A stretch of 64,000 nt of DNA from Dichetophora obliterata (Eukaryota; Arthropoda; Insecta; Diptera; Sciomyzidae): assembly GCA_963920525.1 (NCBI GenBank), contig OY986439.1:21914819-21978818 (forward strand), in the 5' to 3' direction. This document shows positions 10,536-21,655 of the stretch, one piece after another. Both the position numbers and the translations under genes were made by a program. The stretch's first letter is position 1. Each line of letters opens with the position of its first letter. The notes under the pieces were generated by a model. The model saw only the letters and a program-made list of their open reading frames with translations, was not told the DNA's origin and did no database searches.

Positions 10536-12835
10536 CGCTTTTTTTTATTTTATGTATTGGATCATTTTCAGAAAAAAATTAAGGCTCTAAATAATACTTT
10601 TGCCTAATATGTTAAAAAATCATTTAAAATGTAAATTTTTTTAAAAATTTGGCTTAGTAAAAATAGTAAAAACGACACTGTTTTCCCCTATAAAAAGGTA
10701 TGGGTTCCTTAGTGGAATATTTTATTATGCTAAACAAAAATAGAAGTGAAAGCATGCATTCTCATTTTCTTTCTAGAACGTCAGGATTTTTTTTTAAAGG
10801 ATTTTTAAAACTTTTATATTAGTTTAAAAAAATTATTAAAATACTTAAAACCTTCCAAACATAACAATATCTGTATCAAATTAAAAGGGAACAATCTCTT
10901 TTATAAAAAAATAAATTTGAAAAGCTTTTCTTGGTTTGGTATTAAAAGTTATAGAGGTATTTTTACTTTAAACTAATTAAAAATTATATAAATTTTCAAA
11001 GAAAATATAAGTCAATTAAAGTAATCTACGTATTTAGTATGGATGTTTTGTCATTTCCTATTTGTTTTTTGACAAAATAGATGATCCTCTTTCATTTGAT
11101 GTACATTGAATATTTTTAATATTTATATAAATTTTTTAGTAAATACATCCTGTAACTTAAAAAACCTTTAAAAAAAATCCTGATATTCTTGAAAAAGAGA
11201 GAGAAAAATATAATTTCTTAGTTTCAGTTGATGTATTCTGAACTTTAATTCAGACTTCTTAGTTTCAAATGGATTTTCAAAATTTCAAGTAATCTTTTCT
11301 GAGTACGGGATAGTAGTCTAAGGTGGGACGTCTTCTAATGTTGGAATTGAATTTTTCTCCGATATTTTCCCAAGCATCACCAATTTTTTGACATTGACAG
11401 TGTAGCTTCGATGCGCCATGACTTTTTATATAGATTTGGAAAGAAAATACGCGTTGTTTATATTCGTGAAAAACATAGTGAAAAAATTTCAGAACAAATA
11501 TTTTTTTCATTTTCGGCAGTGTTCATTTTGTCATTATTTTTGTGCTATAAAAACGGTGTATGTCATCATTGTGTTGGTTTTTCGTTTATCTTTTAGATTT
11601 CACAGTGATTTCTCTTCAAATGCAGTGAAAAAATAAATTTCTGATGCTATATCAAAATGTCTAGGATTTTATAATGTAAGACTTCACATGCTCTCCAATG
11701 TGAGACCCACTGCGCGTGCATAAAACATACCGAAGACCAGTTTGTACCGGTATTTAGAAAAAGGGAATGTGAAATTTGATGATGTTTCGCAAGTTTATGA
11801 TGAAGAATTAGGAATGGCGTTCGTGGAGCTGTGACTATGGTTAGACCTAGAGTGAAGTAAATCTGAAGAAAAATGTCAATTATATTCATGTTAAAGGCCA
11901 ACTGAAAAAATAAAAATTAATAATTTTTCAGTGACTTTACGCTTTCTGTGGTTTTATTGAATGTATGATAAAGTCCCACATTAAAAGGCAACAATTTCTG
12001 GAGCCGATATTAAGCCTTTCAGATTTTTGAAAAAATACAAAAATTGTTTCTAACAAATCTACAAACTTTATTAAGCAAAAAGATAGTCATCAATCCAATT
12101 ATATACTTCGAACTCAAAAATATTCTTAATTATGAAAAATGATGATGAATAAACAAAATCGGTTCCACAATAGACAACTATCCCTTCCCAAAATTAATTT
12201 CAGGGTTTCAATTAATCTTTTCTGAATAACTTTTGGATATGGTGTGGTTTCAATATTTTCTAATATATGGTGCATACAATTTTAACTTTATTTTTATGTA
12301 AGGTCGAAACTTTACCGTGCCAATTTACGAAGTGGTGGAAACGTGACATCAAACTTAATTAAACCACTAAACTTTATAAGTTCATTATAATTATAACTGC
12401 CAAATTTAACTCAGAAAAATTTCTGAACTAAAGTACTTAAAAAATATGTCTAAGTATGAAAATTTAAATGCAAACTGCATGCTATCGGAAATGGGTAACA
12501 ATTTGTTTTACAATTTTGAATTAATTTATATCTAAGCTCTTCGATATTCTCATTAAAAAAAAATAATTTAACCAAACTAAATGCAAATTATCTTAAATGA
12601 AGCAAAATGGCATTATATCATCACACAAAAGCAGCGGAATTATAATTTATATTATTTAAGGAAATATTCAATTAATTTTAAGCAATTATTTGCTACAGTA
12701 AAAGTCATAAAATTAAACAAACAAGCCCAGAAAACAAGATAGCTATACAATACACACCAACAACAATAAATGTTAAGAAAAACAACATGTAATTGCCATA
12801 AGTATCTAAGCTCATAGACACTTGAGTATCTGCTC
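10536..12835. other. AT-rich non-coding stretch with one dispersed-repeat copy
   Basis: There is no supported gene here. Short frames around 11277-11900 overlap one another on both strands and lack family motifs. The segment 11921-11990 is a copy of the island found inside the hexamer satellite. Confidence 0.55.
11921..11990. repeat. Second copy of the dispersed repeat seen at 8591-8655
   Basis: The core GACTTTACGCTTTC, then GTTTTATTGAATG and AAAGTCCCA, matches the island at 8600-8651 with scattered substitutions. Flanking sequences differ, which fits a dispersed repeat rather than a segmental duplication. Confidence 0.65.
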
Positions 12836-12838
12836 ACA

Positions 12839-13188
12839 TATAAATAGTATTTGCACGTAGACAAAGTGTGTGAAAAGCGGTCATTTTTCTTTGATAGTCG
12901 TTCTGCGTCAACAACTTTAGATACATTGTATGTTAGAAGCGCAGCAACTTAAGAAAAAAAAAACATTCGATTTTTGTTTGGAAAAAGCAAATGTGCAAAA
13001 TCTATCTATCTTCCTTAGTAGACATGAACCAGGCGCAGTCGCGCATGCCAGACGGACGTCTCCTAAGCGCCGAGTATCTGTGTGTCATGCGTTCAAATTG
13101 TAAGCCAAGAGTCAATAACGTCACTGTAACTAACAGATACAAATCTGTTTATCTCATTGAGCATAAACAAACTTGCAAATATATTTAG
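12839..13188 (+). promoter_or_regulatory. Possible promoter and short first exon (weak)
   Basis: TATAAATAG at 12839-12847 is followed 44 bases later by TCATTT (12881), an initiator-like match at a spacing longer than usual. An ATG at 12991 opens a 65-codon frame. Its 13030-13095 part is clearly less AT-rich than its surroundings and reads like coding DNA (MNQAQSRMPDGRLLSAEYL). A GTAAGC that could serve as a splice donor follows at about 13099. If real, this would be the only host gene piece in the window; no protein family is recognised. Confidence 0.2.
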
Positions 13189-13219
13189 TGGTTTTTCGAG
13201 TATATTTTCAGCAAAAAAA

Positions 13220-13580
13220 TTCGCGTCGGTGGTGGTGGTGGTGCTGCTGCTTGTGACTGCACCGGTGCGCTCTGTAGGAAGGCTTTATTTTATGGGCAAG
13301 TCGTATTGCAAGTAACACACTCAAGTTAGTTTCTAAAATTTGCTAGCCATAAATACTGGACGGACAGAGAAACAGACACTCATTCATTTTATTCAATTCA
13401 AATTTAATTGAAATAAAAAAAGTGCTTATTTGAAATATAATGGATTTTAACGAAGCTTAGCAAACTTTGGCTGCAGCTGCTGAAACTGATGATGATGTTG
13501 CTGTTGCTGTTGCAACTGCTACTGCTATTGCAACTTCTGCAGTTGTTGCACTTATTATTGTTAATGACAAAGATGTGTTT
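13220..13580. repeat. GGT and CTG/TTG trinucleotide low-complexity patches
   Basis: A short (GGT)n run sits at about 13228-13245. An imperfect GCTGCTG / GTTGCTGTTGCT / CTACTGCTATTG patch spans about 13470-13560. These are ordinary trinucleotide repeats, and the Ser/Asn-rich frame on the minus strand is their by-product. Confidence 0.7.
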
Positions 13581-14229
13581 AGTTAGCATTTCAACATAAA
13601 AGTTATTTCTTAAAATTTATTTGTTGTATTTTTATTGTATTGGCTTAGTTGTAGCTAACCGGTTATTGAATTTTCTGAAAAAAAGTCGAACGCAATATCT
13701 AGCTGCCTACAAGTTTAGTACAATCTATTAATTTTTATAATCCAATTTTTAGTATTTTATTTTTATGTTTTCTAATGGGTTTAACGTTGTTATTGCAATA
13801 AACTTTAATTGCATTTGCAATTAACAGAACATTCAAATAAGTTTCATAACATTAAGAAGTTTCAAAAAACACATTTGGCATATAAAAACATAATTTTCTA
13901 AACACATAAAAATCTTGCAGTTTTGCATTTCAACAGGTTTTAATCTTGTTTAATCAAATATAATGCTCTGAACTGAAAACGAAGTTTGTAATTTGAATGT
14001 GAAAATTCCAGCTAGTTAGAAGAAGAGACATGACGAAAGATGGTAGATACAAAATGAATAAAAAAACAGATAGTTAAAGATACAAATCTTAATATACAGT
14101 CAACATAAATACTTTCTATATAAGTAAAAAATTAAGGAAAGATATTAAATAAAAAGATCTGAAAGAGATATAGTAGATAGTTTTAGTTAAATTTACGTCT
14201 TAGGATATAAGTTCAAGAAACATGATATC

Positions 14230-14690
14230 TAATACAAACCCTGAATACAGGAGAATATTGAAATGATAAAAAAACACTAAATACCAAATGTCAAATACAA
14301 AAAACTGAATACAAAATGTTAAAAATATAAAATACAACATACAAAATTCCAGATACAGAATAGCACCTAATTGATACAAAAGACTATACACAAAATACCA
14401 TATATAAAATAAAAAATCCAAAATACGAAATACCTCAAACTAAAATACAACATACAAAAGACAAAAAAAGAATAAAACAGAATTGATACAAAACACTAAA
14501 TACAAAATATTGAGTACAAAATACAAGACATAATACAAAATCCAAAACACAAAAAGTGTGTTTTATAAATAAATTAAATAAAAAAAAACACAATATACAG
14601 CAAACAAAAACCAAAATTAATTAAAATATAATATAAAAAAAACAAAATATGCAATACGAAATACAAAGCACAAAACACAAAACTAAAACA
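14230..14690. repeat. Degenerate (AAATAC)n-type repeat
   Basis: The stretch is dominated by imperfect ATACAAA/AAATAC units with CATAC, CCAAAATAC and ACACAAAA variants. It resembles the hexamer satellite in style but is more decayed. No gene is supported from about 13600 to 15200. Confidence 0.7.
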
Positions 14691-15203
14691 TGATGACTAA
14701 ACGAAGGAAGTTAAAAAGATGAAAATTAATCAAGCTTTAAACAAAATCACTAAAATTGATCTTAAAGGATTTTGAGCGAGCTTCTTATGATCAATTGTGT
14801 TGTGTGTGTGTACAATAGACTAGCCTTGTTCAAGAAACTTTCGAAAATAAAAATTATGACTGACTTAAAACGTGACGTTTGGAATAAAAACCAGCCTGTA
14901 TTAATATGAGTTCGATAGGAGCACGCCAAATGACTGCGAGTTGATCGTTTTGTTGTAAATTGAAAAACATATGAACATTTTTTGACTTTTTACATATTTC
15001 TCGACTTTTTTCGCATAAAGACTTATTTTGTGCGTAAAACTGATATGCACTACGTTTAATATTAAATTGTTCTTAAAACTTAGCTATAAAGCATAAAAAT
15101 CGGATAAAAATTACCAGTGTTGTGATATTTTAGTTTTTGAAAAAATTTCATTTTTTTCTTATTGTAGTAAAAAAATCTTACTAACTCAAATTTGTAAAAA
15201 GTC

Positions 15204-15608
15204 GGCCTTTGTAGTCTAGTGGAGAGTGCGCTAGACTCTCAACCCAAAGGTCCCTGGTTCGAATCCGGGCTCGGGCATGGTTCTTTTCACTTTCTTTGTT
15301 CTTTCTTTGTCCTACATTTAAGAATTATGGAAAACTAAAAATCCACAACTAAATTGTGGAAAATGTGAAGGAATGGAACAACTAAGGGCTTGAAATGCTT
15401 GCCGAGGTTAAGGCATAACACTAGCCTCGGTTAAAAAGCAATTCAAATTGTCTTTCGCGGTTGTTTCACCTAATAAATAATTCACGTATAGTTCCAATCA
15501 ATTCCTCTAAATAATCTATCCCTTTCCTTTCAGGTCAAAGACCAAACCTTGTTTGTATAAGGCGCATGCCTTGGTTCTTTGATCTTTTTTTAAAAAAAAA
15601 AAAAAAAA
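15204..15608 (+). mobile_element. tRNA-headed SINE with poly-A tail
   Basis: The head (15204-15279) has an A-box-like TAGTCTAGTGG at 15212-15222 and a perfect B box GGTTCGAATCC at 15256-15266. It ends TCGGGCA as a tRNA acceptor would. The anticodon arm does not pair well, so this is not a working tRNA gene. An unrelated body of about 300 bases follows, then an A-run near 15592-15608. Head, body and A-tail define a SINE, presumably mobilised by a LINE in trans. No clear target-site duplication was found. Confidence 0.7.
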
Positions 15609-15656
15609 GTACAATAAATTGTTATTGAAATGTTTTATGAAACAACAATTTATACA

Positions 15657-16262
15657 AATGGGTGATTACATTGCTTTTCAACAACACTCTCAACCTGACC
15701 TCTCCGATTTAGTTTAAACTTTTTATACACGTAGTGTTGGCTACAATTTAGAAAATCAATTTGTAATTTTTATTTTTTCGAGAGGTTACTGAGTTACGGC
15801 TATTCAAAAATTGAAAAAATTCGGTTTTTTCTCTTGAGGACTGATTTTCATTTTATCATAACTTCGGTTAAGTTTAAGATAGAGCAACGATTTTAGATTC
15901 ATATTAAAGATATTTTCAAAAGGCTTATTTTATAAAATAAAACTTTAAAATTTCTCAAATTGTTACGTTATTTTTTTTGCATAAATGTTTTAAAAAAATA
16001 TATTTTTATGAAAGTCAACTTTAAAAGTTTTGAAAAAAATCTATATTAATTAATGATAATTTATCTAAGTTCTCTCAAAATTTCAGCCTGGAATGACAAT
16101 GGGAACATAATTAAAATAATTTTTGAAGTAAACTTACCTTAAAATTTAAGCTCAACACAGAATCTTGCAAGAAAGCAACAAGAACTGAACACACAAAAGT
16201 AGACATATGTGTGTGTATGTGCACAGTGCGTCATCAGTGCTTCGGTCTAAGCTAAACAGAGT
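15657..16262 (+). repeat. Left arm of the long inverted repeat
   Basis: This is about 606 bases of AT-rich, non-coding sequence that pairs with 19258-19881. A CACAGTGCG string lies in the inner third (16221) and is mirrored in the right arm. Confidence 0.8.
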
Positions 16263-16476
16263 CGACAACATTCTTCGAAATAAACTCTTCTAATAACAAT
16301 TAAAATTAAATTTCACACAACACATTCATGCAGCACATTCAGGAAAAACCTACATAAATAAAAATCCTAACAAAAATTACCGAACGTCCTTGAATCCCAA
16401 CAATTGCCAGCTCTGTGAGTGCAAATGAAGTGCTTCAATATTAAACTTTGACGTCAGTGTTTTCTTCAATTTCAAT

Positions 16477-16773
<297 letters not shown>

Positions 16774-18895
16774 TCAATTCAGTCAATGAACAAAGTTCTA
16801 ACAGACTAGCAATAAATATAATATGATTATAGAGAGAAGAGCAAAATATAATATGCAAAAATAAATTAAAACTAACAAGTTTGTATAAAGTAATACATTA
16901 AAAATTACAATTCAATAATTGCTTCATAGCACATTTAGGCACAGAGAAATCAACATTACACTTAGATGCTAATATGTTAAAATTTGATAATGCTCTGTAC
17001 AGCGGAGAATCCATAGCATAGTTTGTTCTGCATATATCTAAATAGAATACATCCGAATTTCTTAAACTTCTTGATGGAACGTTAAAATTAATTAGTTCAA
17101 GCAACGAAGGACAATCAATAGCCCCCGATACAAGATCAGAGATTAATAAAAGTGACGCAATTATTCGTCGATTTTGAAGAGATTTTAAATGTTTCAGTAA
17201 ACATCGCGCATTATAAGGGGGAATAGGATACTCAAAATTAAGAGCTCTAAGGGCAAAACGAATGAATTTCTTTTGTACGCGTTCAAGACGTATGATATGA
17301 GTGTCATAAAAAGGACTCTAAATGAGAGAAGCGTATTCTAGCTTTGACCGAACTAATGAAGTATAGATTGCTTTTAAAGTGGAGGCATCTAAAAAATTTG
17401 AGCTATTACGCCGAAGAAAGGCTTATAAGGCATAAGCCTTGGGAATAATGTAATCCAAGTGGCCTACAAAAGAAAATTTAGCATCGAACATTACGCCTAG
17501 GTCCTTAACTTCCTTAACACAGATTAGCGGAAGGTTAGACAATGCATAAGAGGTGGGTTTGGGGCTATTTGACTTAGAGTACGTGGCATAAACACATTTA
17601 TTAAAATTGAGACAAAGCCGGTTTTTTACGCACCAATTATAAACAGCATTAATGTCAGACTGCAGTAGAAATGAATCCAACATATTATTAATTTTTAGAA
17701 AAATTTGAGATCATCTGCAAAAAGTAAACATTTAGAGTGCAAGACAACATTTGTTATATCATTGATGAATAATCTAAATAATAGCGGCCCCAAAATACTT
17801 CCCTGTGGCACTCCTGATGTCGCTTTAAACGCAAGGGAGCTGAAATTTTAAATTTTTTGCAAAACTTTTTTAGTTAATCAGATAAGAGCTTAAGCATTTT
17901 AGGACTTTAGAATGGATACCGAGTTTAGCCAATTTATCAATCAATAAAGAATGGAAAACTTTGTCAAACGCTTTAGAAAAATCTGTGTAAGCTGTATCGA
18001 CTTGACAGCCTGAGACAAGAGCTGAAATGCAATATTCCGAAAAGCAAGCAAGGTTTGTTACCGTCGAGCGACATGGAACAAAGCCATGTTGAAACGGTGA
18101 AATTAGATTTTTAACTGCAAAAAATAATTTTTGCTTAACTATATATTTAAAGAGCTTGGACGAAGTTGATAGTTTCGAAATAGGCCTATAGTTAGCAATG
18201 TTATTTTTGTTGTCAGATTTGAAAATTGGTGTAATCGCTGAAATCTTCCAATCAGATAAAAATCTACCCGCATCAAGAGATTTATTGAAAATTAATTTAA
18301 GTGGTTTCACAAGGGATAGACAGCAATTTTTAAAAAGAAAAGCGGAAAACCCATCAATATCTGACTTCATTAAATATTTCAGATTACGAATACCATCCAA
18401 AATGTCAAGGTCAGTTAAAGTTAAGGATCCCAAATCAATGGAATGAAAAACTTCACAATCATATTCCCCAGCATAGGTTCAAAATTATTCTGAAAATATT
18501 CGGCAAACAGATTTACAGTTTCTTGGCCAGAATTTAAATTTTTATTCATGTAAAACATAGAATTAGGAATATTAGATGTCTTCCTTTTAGCATTTATGTA
18601 ACTCCAAAATGCTTTAGGGTTAGATATAATATTTGTCTCAACTCTCAGAATATATTGCTTACACAGATAATTATTAAGAAAATTAAATTCCCTCACAAAA
18701 TGACGATATTTATGAAAAAAGTCAATGTTTTTAGTAGCAAGATATTTCTTATAAAATTTATTTCTGCAATTTTTTAACTTAATTAGCCCAGGCGTATACC
18801 AGGGAAGTTTGAAAGATTTTCTTATAATGCGCGGAATACAGTGCAGGCAAATATTTTGCAATTTAGATTTAAATAAATTAAAATCATCTATTCCA
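16774..18895 (-). pseudogene. LINE-D: 5'-truncated Jockey-superfamily-like ORF2, degraded
   Basis: Frames on the minus strand carry, in order: a linker with PWYTPGLIKLKN (18861-18421); RT blocks ITPIFKSDNKNNIANYRPIS, FQHGF and DTAYTDFSKAFD (18433-17870); VPQGSILGPLLF followed by FADD (about 17840-17700); and thumb/C-terminal pieces with LNFNKC and VKDLGVMFD (17683-17423). These are order-preserving pieces of a non-LTR reverse transcriptase. The endonuclease domain is absent, indicating 5' truncation, and several frameshifts and stops separate the pieces. The 3' end runs into the (TTTA)n tract, giving a (TAAA)n tail in sense orientation. Confidence 0.8.
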
Positions 18896-19007
18896 ATTTA
18901 TTTCCAAATCTAACAGTTCCAATTTATTTTACAAATCATGCAATTTACGAGGTCTAAGGAACAATTTTTAAAGTTATATTCAAACTTATTAGATTTCTGT
19001 ATTAAAA

Positions 19008-19220
19008 ATGAGTAGAAGCCTAACTAATTTACATAAAATGTCTAATGTCAAATTTTTGTGTTGCAATCCTTTTAATGAGAAAGATCACAATTTTCAAAGG
19101 CGCAATTTATGCTCGGTTTCTCAATGGGTGGTAGAAAAAGTTCCCTTCATAACACTCGAACATAAGATATGTGACAAATGTAGAAAAAAATTTTCAAAAA
19201 TTGAGCTTTTTCAATTTTAA
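19008..19220 (+). CDS. Small Cys-rich ORF inside the inverted-repeat element
   Basis: The ATG at 19008 opens 70 codons. The protein has CCNPF (C18, C19), C35 and ICDKCRKKF (C55, C58), a spacing that suggests a zinc-binding fold. I have a vague recollection of similar CCNPF...CxxCRK N-termini on transposon-linked proteins in invertebrates, but cannot confirm this here. It lies just inside the right arm and outside the LINE, so it may be the element's own first exon. A short hypothetical of no function is equally possible. Confidence 0.4.
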   Translation: MSRSLTNLHKMSNVKFLCCNPFNEKDHNFQRRNLCSVSQWVVEKVPFITLEHKICDKCRKKFSKIELFQF

Positions 19221-19257
19221 TTGTTATTAGATGAGTTTATTTCAAAGAATTTAATCA

Positions 19258-19881
19258 ACTCCGCTTAGCTTAGACCGAAGCACCGATGTCGCACTGTGCA
19301 CATACACACACATATGGTATTCTTTAGTGTGTTCAGTTCTTGTTGATTTCTCGCAAGCTGCTGTGTTGAGCATAAATTTTAAAGTAAGTTTACTTCAAAA
19401 ATTTTTTAAATACTGTTCCCACTATCGTCCTAGGCTGAAATTTTGAGAGAACTTAGATAAATTATCATTAATTAATATATATTTTTTTTTAAATTTTTAA
19501 AAAATTGATTTTTATATAAATATTTTTTTTTTAAATATTTTTGCAAAAAAAAATTACGTAAAAATTTGAGAAATTTTTAAGTTTTATTATACAAAATAAG
19601 CCTTTTGAAAATGTCTTTAATATGAATCTAAAATCAATGCTCTATCTCAAACTAATCGAAGTTATGATCAAATAAAAATCAGACCTCAAGAAAAAAAAAC
19701 CGAATTTTTTTCAATTTCTGAGTGCCCGTAACTTAGTAACCACTCGAAAAAAATAAAAATTACAAATTTATTTTCTAAATTGTAGCCAACACTACGTGTA
19801 TACAAAGTTTAAACCAAATCGGAATGAGTCAGGTTGCAAATTTAATTTTTTTTTTTCGAAAAGCAATGGAATCACTCAAAT
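19258..19881 (-). repeat. Right arm of the long inverted repeat
   Basis: This is the reverse complement of 15657-16262, about 624 bases, with small indels concentrated in poly-A/T runs. The spurious frame at 19796-20023 starts inside it. Confidence 0.8.
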
Positions 19882-20524
19882 AGAACAAAATGATGTGATT
19901 ACATTAAATAACTTGGTCGTTATGAAATTTTTAACTAGAAGTGTAGCATTTTGTAAATTTCGAGTTTGGGTATTTTTACGAAATAAATACCAAAACATTC
20001 AAAAATGTATAATTTTGAACTGATTTCACTGCTGGCTAAAGCATAGTCTTAAGCTATTTTGGGCAAAAAATTACAAGAACCAAAATTCGAATAAAAAAGT
20101 TATAGCTCTTGAAACTTGATTTTTTTCCGAAATGCTCGAAGTGCCTATTTTTGGCATTTCAAAAAAAAAAAAATTAAAAAAAAAACTATAAAATTATGTT
20201 TCTCTTCTAAAATGGCTGCAATTATATAAAAAGAAATTTTCTGATTTTACTTAGAAGACATTTTGTAGTTCCAGGACTGCCAACATATCAGACCCTGGTT
20301 TTAGGGCAAACAATATTAAAAATACCCTAAACACTGACCAGTTTAATTTTCACTATTGCGACTCTTTCTCTTTTTTCCATCACATTCCATCTTTGAATTT
20401 TTCAGGTTTGTAGCTATACTGATAAGGCCCCATCAATTGGTTTAGGATGCGCTTCAATCTTTAACATAAAACGCTTCACAGGACCTTATGTATATGTGAT
20501 ATATATGTGATATATTATTAGGAT
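19882..20524. other. AT-rich non-coding stretch
   Basis: No gene is supported. It contains A-runs near 20160-20190 and a short TATATGTGATATAT repeat near 20490-20520. Confidence 0.6.
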
Positions 20525-21655
20525 TATCCCACGGTAATTTATACAAATAGAAGGATTGCCTTTCTTGTGGATTGGGCAGAGCGCACAGAGATTTGAATCA
20601 TTCGGAATTCATTCTTCCGACCATATTCTGCAAAGAAGCTCATGAATGCATTTAAAAAGAGCTTCACCTCCGTTCTTAAACAGCTCAGCTGGTAAGCCAT
20701 CAGCTCCCGCGGCTTTGTTATTTTAAGCCGAGCTATTGGGGTTTCCGGAATATCAACTCTATTGGCGGGATTGTTATCAGCGTCGCCATTTAGAAGCATA
20801 AAGACATGTTCCCTTCATAATGTTAGTGTACTCTAGGCGTCTGTCACTCGATTTCCGTTTTCATCCTTGCAGGAAGAGGCCCCGGTTTTAAAACCATTGT
20901 CAAGGTGTCTTATTTTTTGGAAAAATTTTCGGGCCTCATTCCTGTCACCATACATCTCAACCTTCTCCTGCTCGCGCTTTTCTGCCTCTCTTTTTTCCCC
21001 CTGAAAATACGTCTCTCTTCCCTCCTCTTTTCTGTGTATCGCTCCTTAGCAGCGCGCGTTACAACCGACTGCAGGGTGGCTTTGTAGGCGGCGTCTTTCT
21101 CTGCAGTGGCGTCGCGACCCTCCTGGTCGTACCACTAGTTTGGGTGAGGGCGGTGGTAGCCAATCACCTCTTCAGCAGCCGCACGCATGGAGTTGGAAAT
21201 GTGTGTCCACTGCGCGCACATATCATCGATTGGAGTAGTGCTTTGAAGCAGGAGTGAGAGTCGAGTGGCGAAAGCTTCGGCTGTCTGTTTTGATTGCAGC
21301 TTGTCGACGTCTAGCTTTCTCTGTGTAGGGTTGCGTGTATTCTTAGCTGCACACAGACGTATACGGATCTTGGCTGCAACAAGATAGTGATCCGAGTCAA
21401 TGTTTGCACCACGGATCGTGCGTACATCCAATACACTGGAAGAGTGCCTTCCGTCGATCAAAACGTGATCATTTTGATTTTTGGTTTTTTGATCAGGAGA
21501 CATCCTGGTGGCTTTATGAATATTGAGATGCTTGAATCTAGTACTACTTACGACCATGTTTCGTGCTGCGGCGAAGTCAATCAGCCTCATTCCGTTATCG
21601 GAGGCGTTGTCGTGAAGGCTGTCAACAAAATGCAATATTGCGAAAATGCAAGTTC
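20525..21655 (-). pseudogene. LINE-E: RTE-type LINE fragment (endonuclease end plus RT start)
   Basis: The frame 21635-21135 reads like the C-terminal half of an apurinic-type endonuclease. It has NGMRLIDFAAARNMVVSSTR, DHVLIDGRHSSSVLDVRT and the catalytic-site-like SDHYLV, a segment that RTE-clade LINEs share and that is often mis-annotated as craniofacial development protein 2-like. Further along, in another frame, AAGADGLPAELFKNGGEAL and LCALCPIHKKGNPSICINYR (about 20720-20530) match the start of the RT domain. The copy is truncated at both ends and carries at least one frameshift. Confidence 0.75.

Noticed and set aside
15204..15279. Functional tRNA gene
   Set aside because: A and B boxes are good but the anticodon stem does not pair and a SINE body with A-tail follows.
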